64,000 nt of DNA from CAMTWZ01 sp041749075 (GTDB lineage Bacteria; Bacteroidota; Rhodothermia; Balneolales; HLUCCA01), in assembly GCA_041749075.1 (NCBI GenBank), contig JBGTBY010000033.1, positions 1-64,000 of the forward strand, given 5' to 3'. Made by a program: the position numbers and the translations under genes. Of the stretch, positions 26,591-36,185 are shown piece after piece (positions within the stretch are counted from its first letter, which is position 1; the number at the start of each line of letters is the position of its first letter). The notes under the pieces were generated by a model that saw only the letters and a list, made by a program, of their open reading frames with translations, had not been told where the DNA came from and did no database searches.

Positions 26591-27651
26591 CGAACCCGGA
26601 CGTCCACGTTTTGTTGATGGGATATCGCAAAGTGACGATCCACGGCCAACGAATCACCAGGTTGGAAGACGTCTTCCTTCAAAAGAACGTATTCAGGGGT
26701 GATCACCACCGGTTCGACATAGATCCATTCAACCATGGTTCCCCGCAGGCGGAAGACCAGCGGGCGTCCGTCGCGTTCCAATAAAGCGGCGCGTGGGGCG
26801 CGGATGCGGCCGGTATGAGTGGCCAGTTGGATGCGACCTGTGACCGTCATTCCCGGGCGGAGCGATTGGTTGCGATTGGCCACATCCACCACAATTTGTC
26901 CGGTTTTGCGGTCTTTGTCGATGCGAGGGGAAATGGCACTTACTCGTCCGGCATGGCGGGTTCCATCCGGACTGCGGATGTCCACCTCATTCCCAACTCG
27001 AAGCTTGTTCACTTCCGATTCGAGCACATCCAAGCGCACCTGCACCGTGGACACATCCATCAGTTTGCCCAGTTCCAATCCGCCTTGCAAATACGCACCC
27101 GATGCCAGGTTGATGGGTGACGAAATGTACCCCGAAAACGGGGCGATCAGCGTCGTGTAGGTGAGCTCGAGTTGTGCGCGGTCGCGGGCGATGCGGGCCA
27201 CGGTGTAGCCGGTCTGTTGTTTGAGTAAATCCTCATTGAAGTTTTCGGATGTCGTTCCTTGCTGGCGCAGCCTCGATTCGATGCGATAGGTTTCTTCAGC
27301 GATCCGGAAGGCGTGGCTGGTCTCATCCGCTCGCAGACGCCATTCTTCGTCTTGAAGCGTGAGCAAGGTATCGCCCTGCGAAACCCGTTGTCCCTCCCGG
27401 ATCCGGAATTCGTCGATGTACCCGCTCACGCGGGATGTAAGCACCACTTCGCGCCGCGCTTCCACGATCCCTTGGCTTTCCAGGAATGTGGACACCGACT
27501 CCCCATCCGCAACCGCAAAAATCACGATGGGGCGGATGTCGACCGATTTGGGGGTCGAGGGCTTATCAGCCTCCGGGGTAGTGCAGGATGCAATCACGAA
27601 AAGAGTGAGCAATTTTAAATGATAAATTTTAAATGATCGAGGTATGCTCAT
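26587..27651 (-). CDS. RND periplasmic adaptor lipoprotein (HlyD/MFP family)
   Basis: 354 residues. The leader MSIPRSFKIYHLKLLTLFVIASC ends in a lipobox at C23. Lipoyl half (VVLTSRVSGYIDEFRIREGQRVSQGDTLLTL), helical hairpin, second lipoyl half (TLIAPFSGYISSPINLASGAYLQGG) and beta-barrel (GMTVTGRIQLATHTGRI) are in the usual order. It couples the permeases to an outer-membrane duct, none of which is nearby. The start codon overlaps the stop of a four-helix-bundle gene. Residues 6-13 of the leader are encoded by the AT-rich 7-base repeat arm of element D, so its leader has been built from repeat DNA. Confidence 0.9.
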   Translation of the reverse strand: MSIPRSFKIYHLKLLTLFVIASCTTPEADKPSTPKSVDIRPIVIFAVADGESVSTFLESQGIVEARREVVLTSRVSGYIDEFRIREGQRVSQGDTLLTLQDEEWRLRADETSHAFRIAEETYRIESRLRQQGTTSENFNEDLLKQQTGYTVARIARDRAQLELTYTTLIAPFSGYISSPINLASGAYLQGGLELGKLMDVSTVQVRLDVLESEVNKLRVGNEVDIRSPDGTRHAGRVSAISPRIDKDRKTGQIVVDVANRNQSLRPGMTVTGRIQLATHTGRIRAPRAALLERDGRPLVFRLRGTMVEWIYVEPVVITPEYVLLKEDVFQPGDSLAVDRHFAISHQQNVDVRVR

Positions 27652-28106
27652 TTGGGTGAATCTCCTGAGGTTTTGACAATCTTGGTGAGGATGTTGATCA
27701 GTTCTGTGGATTCGTCGATCATGGGATCCAAATCCACATTAATTAAGTTCGTGGTTGCGATCAGACGAAGCCAATATCTCGTCTCCCTCGACTCTCGGCA
27801 GGCTACGCTCATGCGATAAGCGAAATCCCGCTTGGATGAGGCCGCAATCGCTTCTTCGATATTCGCACCGACACTGGTGCCCGACCGAAGCAACTGCTTC
27901 GACAACACAAATTCTTTCTGATAGTTCATTTGCTTGGAAAGACCGACGATTTGAACGGCATAATTGAAACTTCGATCGAGCAATGGATTCTTTTTGTACA
28001 TGCGGATGGGGGTCTGATGTGGTGGATGGTGAGATAGAATGGTTCGGGCTACAACATTTAAAATTTTCAATTTAAAATTGATCGGTATTCAACATTCAAC
28101 ATTAAA
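27610..28106. mobile_element. Heptad inverted-repeat element D carrying a four-helix-bundle gene
   Basis: Left arm 27610-27640 (ATTTTAA/ATGATAA units) and right arm 28054-28085 (ATTTAAA/ATTTTCA units) are inverted copies, about 22 of 27 bases pairing. A second short run of TTCAACA units at 28087-28106 matches element E at 46811. Between the arms lies a four-helix-bundle gene read on the minus strand. The element starts inside the coding leader of the adaptor gene and ends on the stop codon of the upstream permease. It sits in the middle of an otherwise tight pump operon, so it looks like an insertion that kept the operon readable. Confidence 0.6.
27648..28001 (-). CDS. Four-helix-bundle protein (S23/intervening-sequence family), second copy
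   Basis: 117 residues from ATG 28001 (MYKKNPLLDRSFNYAVQIVGL). Family hallmarks are QLLRSGTSVGANIEEAIAASSKRDFAYRMSVACRESRETRYWLRLI. It belongs to a different subgroup from the copy at 5751-6107, so the two are not a recent duplication. An earlier ATG at 28070 would begin inside the repeat arm. Its TGA overlaps the ATG of the adaptor gene (ATGA), a junction normal for co-evolved operon genes and odd for a passenger. Function unknown; nucleic-acid binding is known for relatives. Confidence 0.88.
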   Translation of the reverse strand: MYKKNPLLDRSFNYAVQIVGLSKQMNYQKEFVLSKQLLRSGTSVGANIEEAIAASSKRDFAYRMSVACRESRETRYWLRLIATTNLINVDLDPMIDESTELINILTKIVKTSGDSPK

Positions 28107-31095
28107 GAAGTCTTCGGTTAATAACTCGAAACGCCGTCGGTATCACGTAAAGTGTTAGAAGGGTCGAGGTTATCAGCCCCCCAATCAGTGCCAATCCCAG
28201 AGCAAGACGGGTTTCATACCCATCACCGATCGGGATGATCATGGGCAGTAATCCGAGGATGGTAGTGGCGGATGTCATCACGACCGGACGAAACCGATGC
28301 CGGCTCGCCATCCGGATGGATTGATCCAAATCTCCAGTTTCAGCCAAATAACGCCGCATGAAATCGACTTTCAGGATGGCATCGTTCACCGCGATTCCGG
28401 TGAGGATAAGGATGCCCATGAACGACATGACGTTGAGTCCGGCACCGCCGATCCACAAGAAAACCAGCGATCCGACCCACGCGAACGGCACGGATAGCAG
28501 AATCAGCACCGGATATCCGAGGCTTTCATACTGGATGGCCAAGATCAGATACATCAGAATCAGGCTGATGCCGATGAGCACCGACATATCGTTGACCAAT
28601 CGTTCCACACTCAGTATCGCCCCGGCCAATCGGACTTGCGTGCCGGTTTGGATGGCGGTTTGGCGAGCCACATCCCGCAGGCGGTCGGTCTGATCCCACG
28701 CTTCGCCGATACTATATGGTGTCGTGAAGGTGAGGATGGGTGCCTGACCCGAGCGTTCCAATTGCGCCGGTTCGTCTTCGATGCGGATGTCGGCCAGCTC
28801 GATGAGTGGTATTCGACGTCCGCCAACCGGCACGCGCACATCATTCGGATCGAACGAGGCTTCCGTGCCGGTATACAATCTCAGTGCCACTTGTTCGTCG
28901 TCGCGTTGCCATTCGGTGACGCGGTTTCCCTGGGCCAAGGTTTCCAAATAACGGATCACGGCCTGATCCTGAACGCCATAGCGAAGCAAGATCTCCGATT
29001 TCAATTGGATGCGGTAGATGGAACGGCGCTCGGGGTAACGCTCCGCTAATCCGGGAATATGTTGTTCCAAGGATCGAGCCACATCCTGGCTTTTCTCTCT
29101 GTCCTCACCTACGATTTGCACCATAAGGGCGGGTTCCGAGCCACCTAACAATTGCGAAAACACATCATCCCCACTGACGGATTCAATCACCCATTCGGGA
29201 TGCTGGCTTCGCAGCGAAGCGACGGATTCCATCACACGGTCCGCATCTCCCTCACCTTGCAAGGGAATATCCATCCGAAACACATATAGAGCTTCGTTGG
29301 CGATGCTTCCCATGCTGGTCTGGTCGGTGTAGCCACCCATGATCAGTGTGCCCGGTCGATCCAATGCCTGATTCAAACTATTCGCCGCCAGTCGTGCGGC
29401 TCCTAAAGACGTGTTCGGAGGCAGACTCACACGAAGTTCCAAGCGATCGGGATCGGCGAGAGGGAGGAGCGATTTCGGAAGTCCTTTCCATAACAATACC
29501 GATGCGGCCACCAATCCCACAAACACGACGCCGACCAGCACCGGATGACCCAAAACCCGTTGCACAGACGCTTCATAGCGCTCGGTGAGTCGGTCGAAAG
29601 AGGACACCGACAGACTCAGCTGCTTCGGACGCGCATATACCACCAAAACCGGCAACACAAACAAAGCAACCAACAACGACGCCAGCAAGGAAACCGATAA
29701 CGTGAACGCTTGATCGCGGAAAAGGGCCCCTTCAAACCCGCTCAGAAACAATAATGGAGCAAAAACCGAAATCGTTGTGAGGGTGGATGCCGTGGCCGCA
29801 AGGGCGATTTCCTTGGTGCCAAGTGCGGCCGCTTCTTTGATGGTGCGTCCTTCGCGATAGCGGTTGATGTTTTCAAGCACGATGATGGCATTGTCGACAA
29901 GCAGCCCGATGCCGAGGGTGAGTCCGCTGAGCGACACAATGTTCAAATTCACATCAAACAGATACATCACGAAGAAGGTCATGCCGATGGACACCGGAAT
30001 CGAAATGCCGATGGTGAGCGGCAATCGCGGATCGCGCAAGAAGATGAACAAAATGATGAACGCCAGAAACGCCCCGATCGCCAAGGTTTGCAGCAGATTT
30101 TTGATGAGGACATCAATAAAGGATGCGGATTCTTTCAACACATCCACCTGGATGCCGGGGAAAGCGGCGCGGATTTCATCCAGAACCGGAAACACATCGT
30201 TCACGACGCCCACGGTGTTGCTGCCGTAGTCTTTTTTGACGAGGATGGTGATGAGGGAGCGTCCGTCCACCATCGCGAAGGAAAGGGGATCCGCTTCGCC
30301 AAGGCTCACATCCGCCAAATCACGGACCAAAATCAAGTTCTCGCCGGTGCGCATGAGAGGGATGTCGCGGATGTCTTCGAGACTACTGATGCGGCTCTGG
30401 ATCTGCACCGAGTAGCGATACCATCCGTCGCGAAGCTCTCCGGCCGGAGTGAAGCGGTTGGCTTCCATGAGCGAATTGCGGACTTGATCGAGCGTGAGTC
30501 CGAATCGGTCGAGTTTTCCGCTATCGAAACGGATGTGGACTTCGGGCTGAACGGCGCCCACAATCAGAGCTTGGGCGACACCATCCAACTGCTCCAATCG
30601 ACGCGATAGGACTTGCTCAGCCCAGCGTTTCAGCTCGAGGCGGGTGTTGAAATCGGGTTCCGGCTGACCCGCATCCGTGATTCCCAACACCATGATGGGT
30701 TCGTCGGATGGATTGGCGTAGAGCAACTGGGGTCGGCCGGCCTGCTGCGGAAGCATGGGTCGCGCGCGTTCCAGTTTCTCGCGGGTGTTGAGGAAGGCCA
30801 GATTCATGTCCGTGCCCCAGGCGAAGGTGATGGACAGGATGCTTTGTCCGGGACGCGCCAGGCTATGGATATTCTCCACACCTGGTACCGTGCTGATCAG
30901 CGCTTCTAATGGCTCGTTCAGACGTTGTTCCACTTCACGAGGTGAGGTTCCGAGCCAATCGGTTTGCACGAGCAGGGTTGGCGTGTCGATCTGGGGCAGC
31001 AGATCGACCGACAATTCACGAAGGGCAATGGTTCCGAAGATGAACGTGGCCAGGATGAGCACCAACGCGGCCACGGGGCGGTTTAACAGGAGCAT
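28102..31095 (-). CDS. RND efflux permease (HAE/AcrB-like), second of two
   Basis: 997 residues with full RND architecture: helix 1 (VAALVLILATFIFGTIALREL), porter domain, TM4 with GIGLLVDNAIIVLENINRYRE, central helices, second porter half and final set with GILILTGIAVNDAILKVDFMRR. First gene of the operon, followed by the four-helix-bundle gene, adaptor and second permease, all on the minus strand. Two permeases with one adaptor suggest a MdtBC-like heterotrimer. The stop codon TAA lies within a 7-base repeat unit of element D. Confidence 0.92.
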   Translation of the reverse strand: MLLLNRPVAALVLILATFIFGTIALRELSVDLLPQIDTPTLLVQTDWLGTSPREVEQRLNEPLEALISTVPGVENIHSLARPGQSILSITFAWGTDMNLAFLNTREKLERARPMLPQQAGRPQLLYANPSDEPIMVLGITDAGQPEPDFNTRLELKRWAEQVLSRRLEQLDGVAQALIVGAVQPEVHIRFDSGKLDRFGLTLDQVRNSLMEANRFTPAGELRDGWYRYSVQIQSRISSLEDIRDIPLMRTGENLILVRDLADVSLGEADPLSFAMVDGRSLITILVKKDYGSNTVGVVNDVFPVLDEIRAAFPGIQVDVLKESASFIDVLIKNLLQTLAIGAFLAFIILFIFLRDPRLPLTIGISIPVSIGMTFFVMYLFDVNLNIVSLSGLTLGIGLLVDNAIIVLENINRYREGRTIKEAAALGTKEIALAATASTLTTISVFAPLLFLSGFEGALFRDQAFTLSVSLLASLLVALFVLPVLVVYARPKQLSLSVSSFDRLTERYEASVQRVLGHPVLVGVVFVGLVAASVLLWKGLPKSLLPLADPDRLELRVSLPPNTSLGAARLAANSLNQALDRPGTLIMGGYTDQTSMGSIANEALYVFRMDIPLQGEGDADRVMESVASLRSQHPEWVIESVSGDDVFSQLLGGSEPALMVQIVGEDREKSQDVARSLEQHIPGLAERYPERRSIYRIQLKSEILLRYGVQDQAVIRYLETLAQGNRVTEWQRDDEQVALRLYTGTEASFDPNDVRVPVGGRRIPLIELADIRIEDEPAQLERSGQAPILTFTTPYSIGEAWDQTDRLRDVARQTAIQTGTQVRLAGAILSVERLVNDMSVLIGISLILMYLILAIQYESLGYPVLILLSVPFAWVGSLVFLWIGGAGLNVMSFMGILILTGIAVNDAILKVDFMRRYLAETGDLDQSIRMASRHRFRPVVMTSATTILGLLPMIIPIGDGYETRLALGLALIGGLITSTLLTLYVIPTAFRVINRRLL

Positions 31096-31169
31096 AGGGG
31101 AGGATAGGGGGAAATGCCGAAAATCTGAAACTATAGAATAACAAAGACGAGTGAAAATGTAATAAAGAC

Positions 31170-31991
31170 TTAGTCGAGTCGAATCCCAACTCCGATCGCG
31201 AAGTTAGACTCCGTTTGCACCTCCCATTTCATGAATTGATGGGAACGAAGCCAAGATGTGGTTTCGCTAGTTCTGGATGCCAACATGAAAATTCGACCAT
31301 AATTCGCTGGGTGTGCTTCAATGAATTCCAAGTGGACAATGACGTCTTCGGTTCGATAAAAAGCGGACTCCTCCAATTGCAGTACCGTTTCGTGTTTTCC
31401 CTTCCTGATCGTCATCCAACGTTCGGATTGGGGAATTTGGGGACCGAAATCCCCATCCATCACGTCATAAAACGTGACTCTGACAAGTACGCTGTCGTGT
31501 GTTTCGACGATGGTGTTCAACGAAATCGCTTCAATCCATCCGCTTTGAAGGATGGGAATCCGTTGAGCGATTTGTGTCCCTTTGGTTGTCATCCCAAACA
31601 TGTATCCACCCGGATTGACAACGCGTGGCCGGTTTCGATCCCATTCCAATCGTGAACCGCGCGGGGTGACAGTTACTTCAGGTAATTGCAATGGCTCCTG
31701 CTTCAGAATGATGGCCAACTCGTCTGAATCGCCTCGAATCGGGACGCATTGGGTCGCAAACGACATCCGGTAGAAACACAAGTCCGATCCCAGCACCGAT
31801 TCATCCAAGTCCAGTTCAAGCCATCCCGTTTTGGTGCTGACGGTACCGAATGTCGAGCCCGGAATTCCGATCGACACATATGCAATGGCTTGATTCTCCG
31901 CATCGACGATGGTTCCGTGGAGACGGATTTGGGCGGAGGAGGGGGAGGTGGAAAGTAGAAAGATGGAAGTGATAAGGGTGAAGATTTTCAT
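31170..31991 (-). CDS. CarboxypepD_reg-like surface protein
   Basis: 273 residues. Signal peptide MKIFTLITSIFLLSTSPSSAQ, then a carboxypeptidase-regulatory-like beta-sandwich (IRLHGTIVDAENQAIAYVSIGIPGSTFGTVSTKTGWLELDLDES), then a second beta domain of unknown type (RVTFYDVMDGDFGPQIP). The N-terminal 100 residues are clearly paralogous to the gene just upstream, which overlaps it in an ATGA junction. Such proteins occur at the outer membrane of Bacteroidota-like cells. Function unknown. Confidence 0.78.
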   Translation of the reverse strand: MKIFTLITSIFLLSTSPSSAQIRLHGTIVDAENQAIAYVSIGIPGSTFGTVSTKTGWLELDLDESVLGSDLCFYRMSFATQCVPIRGDSDELAIILKQEPLQLPEVTVTPRGSRLEWDRNRPRVVNPGGYMFGMTTKGTQIAQRIPILQSGWIEAISLNTIVETHDSVLVRVTFYDVMDGDFGPQIPQSERWMTIRKGKHETVLQLEESAFYRTEDVIVHLEFIEAHPANYGRIFMLASRTSETTSWLRSHQFMKWEVQTESNFAIGVGIRLD

Positions 31992-33307
31992 TTCGAGGTC
32001 GCTCCAAACAACTTATTCAGCTCTTCAATGCGATCATTGACGGTATTGTAGGTCGCATCTCCACCCGATACACCCACAAGCTTGCCATCGGATGATGTCC
32101 GATACATGAAGGGTTGGTCAGCATTTTTCTTGAATTGATCGGCAAGCGAGACTTCCATCCCAAGCTCGCGCTGAATCCGATCGTAATCGATGTTGGAGTA
32201 ATGATCGGTGTTGGTCCAACGGCTCTCATCGTAATGGACAAACGGATTTCGATCGTAACGATTGAGCACGTTGAAATCATCAGGTTGGATCGCGTAGCCC
32301 GGATCCAGCGGGGCTCCACTATGGAGTTCAATATGTACAACCACGTCGTCGGTTGGAACAGTGAACCCGAGGGACTGCATGACAATCCGATTATTCACAT
32401 GCTCATAATCGATGCGGCCCGATGCAGAGACCAAGCGGAACATCCACGTCGAGTAATACTCCGTCTTACCTAGCTCCACTCTCTGGATTTGCCAATGGGA
32501 TCGGTCCAGGATGAGCACTCCTCGGAACGCACCGTTGGCACGTTTAGGGCGAAATGCGATATGCAGTTCGTCCGATGGGATGTCCGAAGAAAGGACCTCC
32601 TCATACCGATAGCGGTCAGGTCTACTTAATGGACCGCCACCTTCGAAGCGGGTAACCGCATTCAATGCGTAGATATACCCAGGTGGCATGTCGGATGGCT
32701 GGCCACCTACGGCGGAGTGACGCGTGAGGTCGAGCCATTCCGAACGTCGGTCGCTCTTGCGCATGTTTTCGGTCAGAAAAGCAAACTTATCCAATCGGAT
32801 GGGTGAATGCCTTCCGAACGAAACCAGATATCCGGAACCCTCTGTGAACATGCAGGTGCGCCCACCGCAGGTCGCTTTCTCAACGTAGGATGCGGTTGAC
32901 ACATACATCTCGTTATTCCTTTTTTGAAACTCGGATGCGGCATAGATGACGACATCTGTAGGGTTGATACGTGCATTTGGGGTCACCATCACGTCTGGCA
33001 TCGGGATGGGCTGACTTATCAATGTGATGCTCAACTCGCCGGATATCGTTCGGATGGGGATGCAGCGAGGTGCGTACGACATCCGATGAAAGCAGAGTTC
33101 GGACTCCGACATGGATTCATCCACCATCAACTCGAACCGACCATTGGTCGAGGCAAGCGTCCCGAATTTGGTGCCGGGTATTCCTACGGAAACATATGCA
33201 AGGCCTTGATTTTCCTCATCGACGATGGTGCCTTGGATACGGAGTTGGGCGTAGGAGGGGGAGGTCGTAAGGAGAAAGAAGGAAGTGAGAAGGGTGAGGG
33301 TTTTCAT
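31988..33307 (-). CDS. CarboxypepD_reg-like surface protein, longer paralogue
   Basis: 439 residues with signal peptide (MKTLTLLTSFFLLTTSPSYAQ) and a regulatory-like domain (LRIQGTIVDEENQGLAYVSVGIPGTKFGTLASTNGRFELMVDES) nearly the same as that of the downstream gene. The rest (about 120-439) resembles outer-membrane associated proteins with VVIYAASEFQKRNNEMY and many beta strands. It overlaps the next gene by four bases. This pair looks like a tandem duplication in which the C-terminal parts have diverged or been swapped. Confidence 0.78.
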   Translation of the reverse strand: MKTLTLLTSFFLLTTSPSYAQLRIQGTIVDEENQGLAYVSVGIPGTKFGTLASTNGRFELMVDESMSESELCFHRMSYAPRCIPIRTISGELSITLISQPIPMPDVMVTPNARINPTDVVIYAASEFQKRNNEMYVSTASYVEKATCGGRTCMFTEGSGYLVSFGRHSPIRLDKFAFLTENMRKSDRRSEWLDLTRHSAVGGQPSDMPPGYIYALNAVTRFEGGGPLSRPDRYRYEEVLSSDIPSDELHIAFRPKRANGAFRGVLILDRSHWQIQRVELGKTEYYSTWMFRLVSASGRIDYEHVNNRIVMQSLGFTVPTDDVVVHIELHSGAPLDPGYAIQPDDFNVLNRYDRNPFVHYDESRWTNTDHYSNIDYDRIQRELGMEVSLADQFKKNADQPFMYRTSSDGKLVGVSGGDATYNTVNDRIEELNKLFGATSK

Positions 33308-33383
33308 CTCGAACTCGCAAGGATGTGGTGCTACAAGATAGATTCTGAACAGACGGCAAAGGTTACAATGATTCGTATTGTTG

Positions 33384-34565
33384 TCATTTAATGATATGGA
33401 TCGAAAACCGGATCTGATAGGGTTCCACGATCTCGTACGTCACCATCCTTCCATCACGGATATCGCCGATTGGCGGATAGGCATCGGAATGAAGCAGTTC
33501 TCCAGTTCCTGAATTCACAAGGATGGTGCGGGTGCGGGGTTCTTTGTCTTCACTACGGATTGGGGGATTCAGTTTTGGAGTTTGACCAACACTCACAAAT
33601 GGTCCATTCCATCCGAATTGTAGAAGGGAATACTCACCAAGCGGAATGTCCTGAGTCGGGTACTTATAGTTGAAGATATCCTTGTTGGTGAAGAACCTCA
33701 TCCCTGGGTTTTTATACTCGCTACTTTTGAATTCGATGAATTCCCAACTGACAAACCCATCCATAGTCGATCTCCATTTTTCATTTCCCTGAGGAGAATA
33801 ACCAATGATGTAGGGGAAGTACAGCGAATAGGCGATGACGGTATTTGTATTCTCATTGCAACTCAGCAAGGATTTTGAGAGGCTCATATCCTGCCGACCC
33901 GATTTGGTCGGATAGCTAAATCCGAATGTGTATTCGACGTTACCTGTCATCGGATCGATCCGCGCAATCGGACCCGCATTTTGAAGTTTACCATTCTCCG
34001 TATCCATTGGTAGGGATTCGCCGCTCACAAAGAGGTCGTCACCGAGTAGGCAAAGATCCAGCGCCATATTGTATTTGTGGAAGATGGATCTGGAATAAGT
34101 GAATCGATCCTCCTGTTTTTCAAAAACCTCCACTTTGTATCCGAATTCATCAATGACATACAACAATTGATTTCGGTGATCTAGTTTGAACGAGCCGATT
34201 CGTATGAACTCCCCTGGGCCTCGCCCTTCACGCCCGATCACATACTCGAACCTTCCGGAAGAATCATAGACTCGAATCGAGTTCGTATGAAAGTGTCGGA
34301 TGTAGGTGCGTCCATCAGACCCCATCACCACATTGGATACCCGGTAGAATTCATCTTCGATCGCTGTGCTATCTCCGATCTCCTTTTGGAAAACGATCGA
34401 ATTCGGATGCGGAAGGAGGGGCAATACCGCGGTAGACGTTTCTGTGATGTCGACCGAAAAATCAACCTCTTGCGGCAAACGATCTGCTGCCGGGTGCGCG
34501 ACTTCCCATTCGTTGGAAGAGCCGCAACTGGATAGGATGAAGATGAGAATCGATGTACGGAGCAT
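33384..34565 (-). CDS. 6-bladed beta-propeller lipoprotein
   Basis: 393 residues, lipobox LSSC near residue 14. Propeller motif SSGRFEYVIGREGRGPGEFIRIGSF, followed by LYVIDEFGYKVEVFEK and five more blade-like stretches. A short membrane-protein gene ends 9 bases upstream. One of four paralogues within 5 kb; the closest in window is 34948-36159, which shares the order GREGRGPGEF, 'VIDEFGYKVEVF'/'VLDYNEIEVF' and a final GELLHSDAYPPIG/GELTYSDEIDPIG. Confidence 0.82.
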   Translation of the reverse strand: MLRTSILIFILSSCGSSNEWEVAHPAADRLPQEVDFSVDITETSTAVLPLLPHPNSIVFQKEIGDSTAIEDEFYRVSNVVMGSDGRTYIRHFHTNSIRVYDSSGRFEYVIGREGRGPGEFIRIGSFKLDHRNQLLYVIDEFGYKVEVFEKQEDRFTYSRSIFHKYNMALDLCLLGDDLFVSGESLPMDTENGKLQNAGPIARIDPMTGNVEYTFGFSYPTKSGRQDMSLSKSLLSCNENTNTVIAYSLYFPYIIGYSPQGNEKWRSTMDGFVSWEFIEFKSSEYKNPGMRFFTNKDIFNYKYPTQDIPLGEYSLLQFGWNGPFVSVGQTPKLNPPIRSEDKEPRTRTILVNSGTGELLHSDAYPPIGDIRDGRMVTYEIVEPYQIRFSIHIIK

Positions 34566-34574
34566 GCATTCCCT

Positions 34575-34835
34575 CTACACCTTCGATCGAATCGACCACA
34601 ATCTGGCACCGCTGATAGTGGACAGCAAAATGAAATAGGATAGAAGTAGGATGCTTATCGTGCTGATGTGGATTGAGTAATACATCGTCGCACCGATAAG
34701 AGCAATGCCAATCAACGAGGCGAGAAAAGCGAGAAGGAGAATTCGATCCCCATTATTTTTGAAGCGGTTTGCCCTGAACCCGAAAGCGATAGAAGCGACA
34801 AATAGCGAGATAGAGATGACTGTGAATAGTTTCAT
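34575..34835 (-). CDS. Small membrane protein
   Basis: 86 residues with three hydrophobic helices (FTVISISLFVASIAFGF, ILLLAFLASLIGIALIGATMYY, ISILLLSYFILLSTISGARLW). No family recognised. Its stop is 9 bases before the start of the propeller lipoprotein, so they are likely co-transcribed. The hydrophobic pattern is regular enough to make it a real gene rather than a chance frame. Confidence 0.5.
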   Translation of the reverse strand: MKLFTVISISLFVASIAFGFRANRFKNNGDRILLLAFLASLIGIALIGATMYYSIHISTISILLLSYFILLSTISGARLWSIRSKV

Positions 34836-34947
34836 GATAGATACTTAAAAAACAGCGACTTGGTGCACACAAGGTGTTTCGTATTGAAGTCAGTATATCA
34901 CTTAATTATTCTTGAGTCAATTCGGCATTGCATCTTTACATTATTCG

Positions 34948-36159
34948 ATGAAAAGAAATCAGCTCACCGCTTTGTATGCCAGCATACTTTGCCTCACAGG
35001 ATGCATGGAATCAAATTTGATCGAACATCCACAGGTGTCACAATTTCCGAAAGACGAAGAAGTGACTCACCGCTTGGATCTGGCTGAACCTAAGTATGCA
35101 ACGGCCATGATGGAGCATATTTCTGGTATCGGAACAAAACTGTTTCGCATTGGCACAGATTCCATATTCGATCCCCGGTACTCATTCGATTGGATTCCAC
35201 CTAAAATGGAGTTGGATCACAACGGATGGGTTTATGTTGTTCAGAACTATAGCCATTCGATCAATGTGTATGATCCTGAAGGGATTTATCGGTATTCAAT
35301 CGGACGTGAAGGTCGGGGGCCTGGGGAGTTTACACGAATTCATTCTTTTGTATTCGATGACTCCTTCAACACCTTATATGTGTTGGATTACAATGAGATT
35401 GAAGTCTTCACACGATCTGATGAGTCTTTTATTTATGAGTCGACCATTCAATCCGACTTCATTCGAACCACGGATCTGTGCTTGATTGATTCGACCTTGT
35501 TTATTACGGGTCATCGAATTGCGAGAGAGGAACAAAAATCGGTGTCGGATGGAATCAAGCGGCAAGGTGAGGCAACCGCAATGCCACCCATCTATCGGTT
35601 GGACTTAGCCGGGAAAACAGAGCCTATATCGTTTGGATACGTGTATGAATCCATTTCCGGATGGGGTTTTTTGAATAATGAAATGTCGAGAACCGTATTG
35701 AGTTGCAATTCGAAAACAAAGACGGTCATCGGGATAATGAGTCATTTTCCATATGTGTTCGGCTATGACCTTGATGGCAATCGGAAGTGGATTTCCAAAA
35801 TTGAAGGTTATATGAGTACGATGTTTACGGAGGAGAAAACGGCAGAAGGTCCTTCCTTTTATCAATTCACGAACAGTGATTTCTTGCATTTCAAACTCCC
35901 GATACCCGCTTCAAATCTGGGAGAATTTGCCGTATTTCAATTCATCGACAGGGTGCCTCAAGACTTTTTTGCGAAGGAACCGGGGATGGAAATCAAAGAA
36001 CGGAGATACTACACAATCTTCATCCATTCAAACACCGGAGAGTTAACCTACTCCGATGAGATCGATCCGATTGGAGCAATAAGTGATACGAATTGGATCC
36101 GTATTCAACCACAATTCAATCATCCGACAGTGATGCATGTTTATGGAAAAGAGAAGTAG
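34948..36159 (+). CDS. 6-bladed beta-propeller lipoprotein
   Basis: 403 residues from ATG 34948, chosen because it gives a lipoprotein leader (MKRNQLTALYASILCLTGC, lipobox LTGC). Contains IGREGRGPGEFTRIHSF and FVFDDSFNTLYVLDYNEIEVF; closely parallels the divergent gene at 33384-34565 along the whole length. The divergent arrangement with a 112-base gap implies inverted duplication of one ancestor. Confidence 0.82.
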   Translation: MKRNQLTALYASILCLTGCMESNLIEHPQVSQFPKDEEVTHRLDLAEPKYATAMMEHISGIGTKLFRIGTDSIFDPRYSFDWIPPKMELDHNGWVYVVQNYSHSINVYDPEGIYRYSIGREGRGPGEFTRIHSFVFDDSFNTLYVLDYNEIEVFTRSDESFIYESTIQSDFIRTTDLCLIDSTLFITGHRIAREEQKSVSDGIKRQGEATAMPPIYRLDLAGKTEPISFGYVYESISGWGFLNNEMSRTVLSCNSKTKTVIGIMSHFPYVFGYDLDGNRKWISKIEGYMSTMFTEEKTAEGPSFYQFTNSDFLHFKLPIPASNLGEFAVFQFIDRVPQDFFAKEPGMEIKERRYYTIFIHSNTGELTYSDEIDPIGAISDTNWIRIQPQFNHPTVMHVYGKEK

Positions 36160-36185
36160 ACGGTACAAATAACAGATGGATTCCA

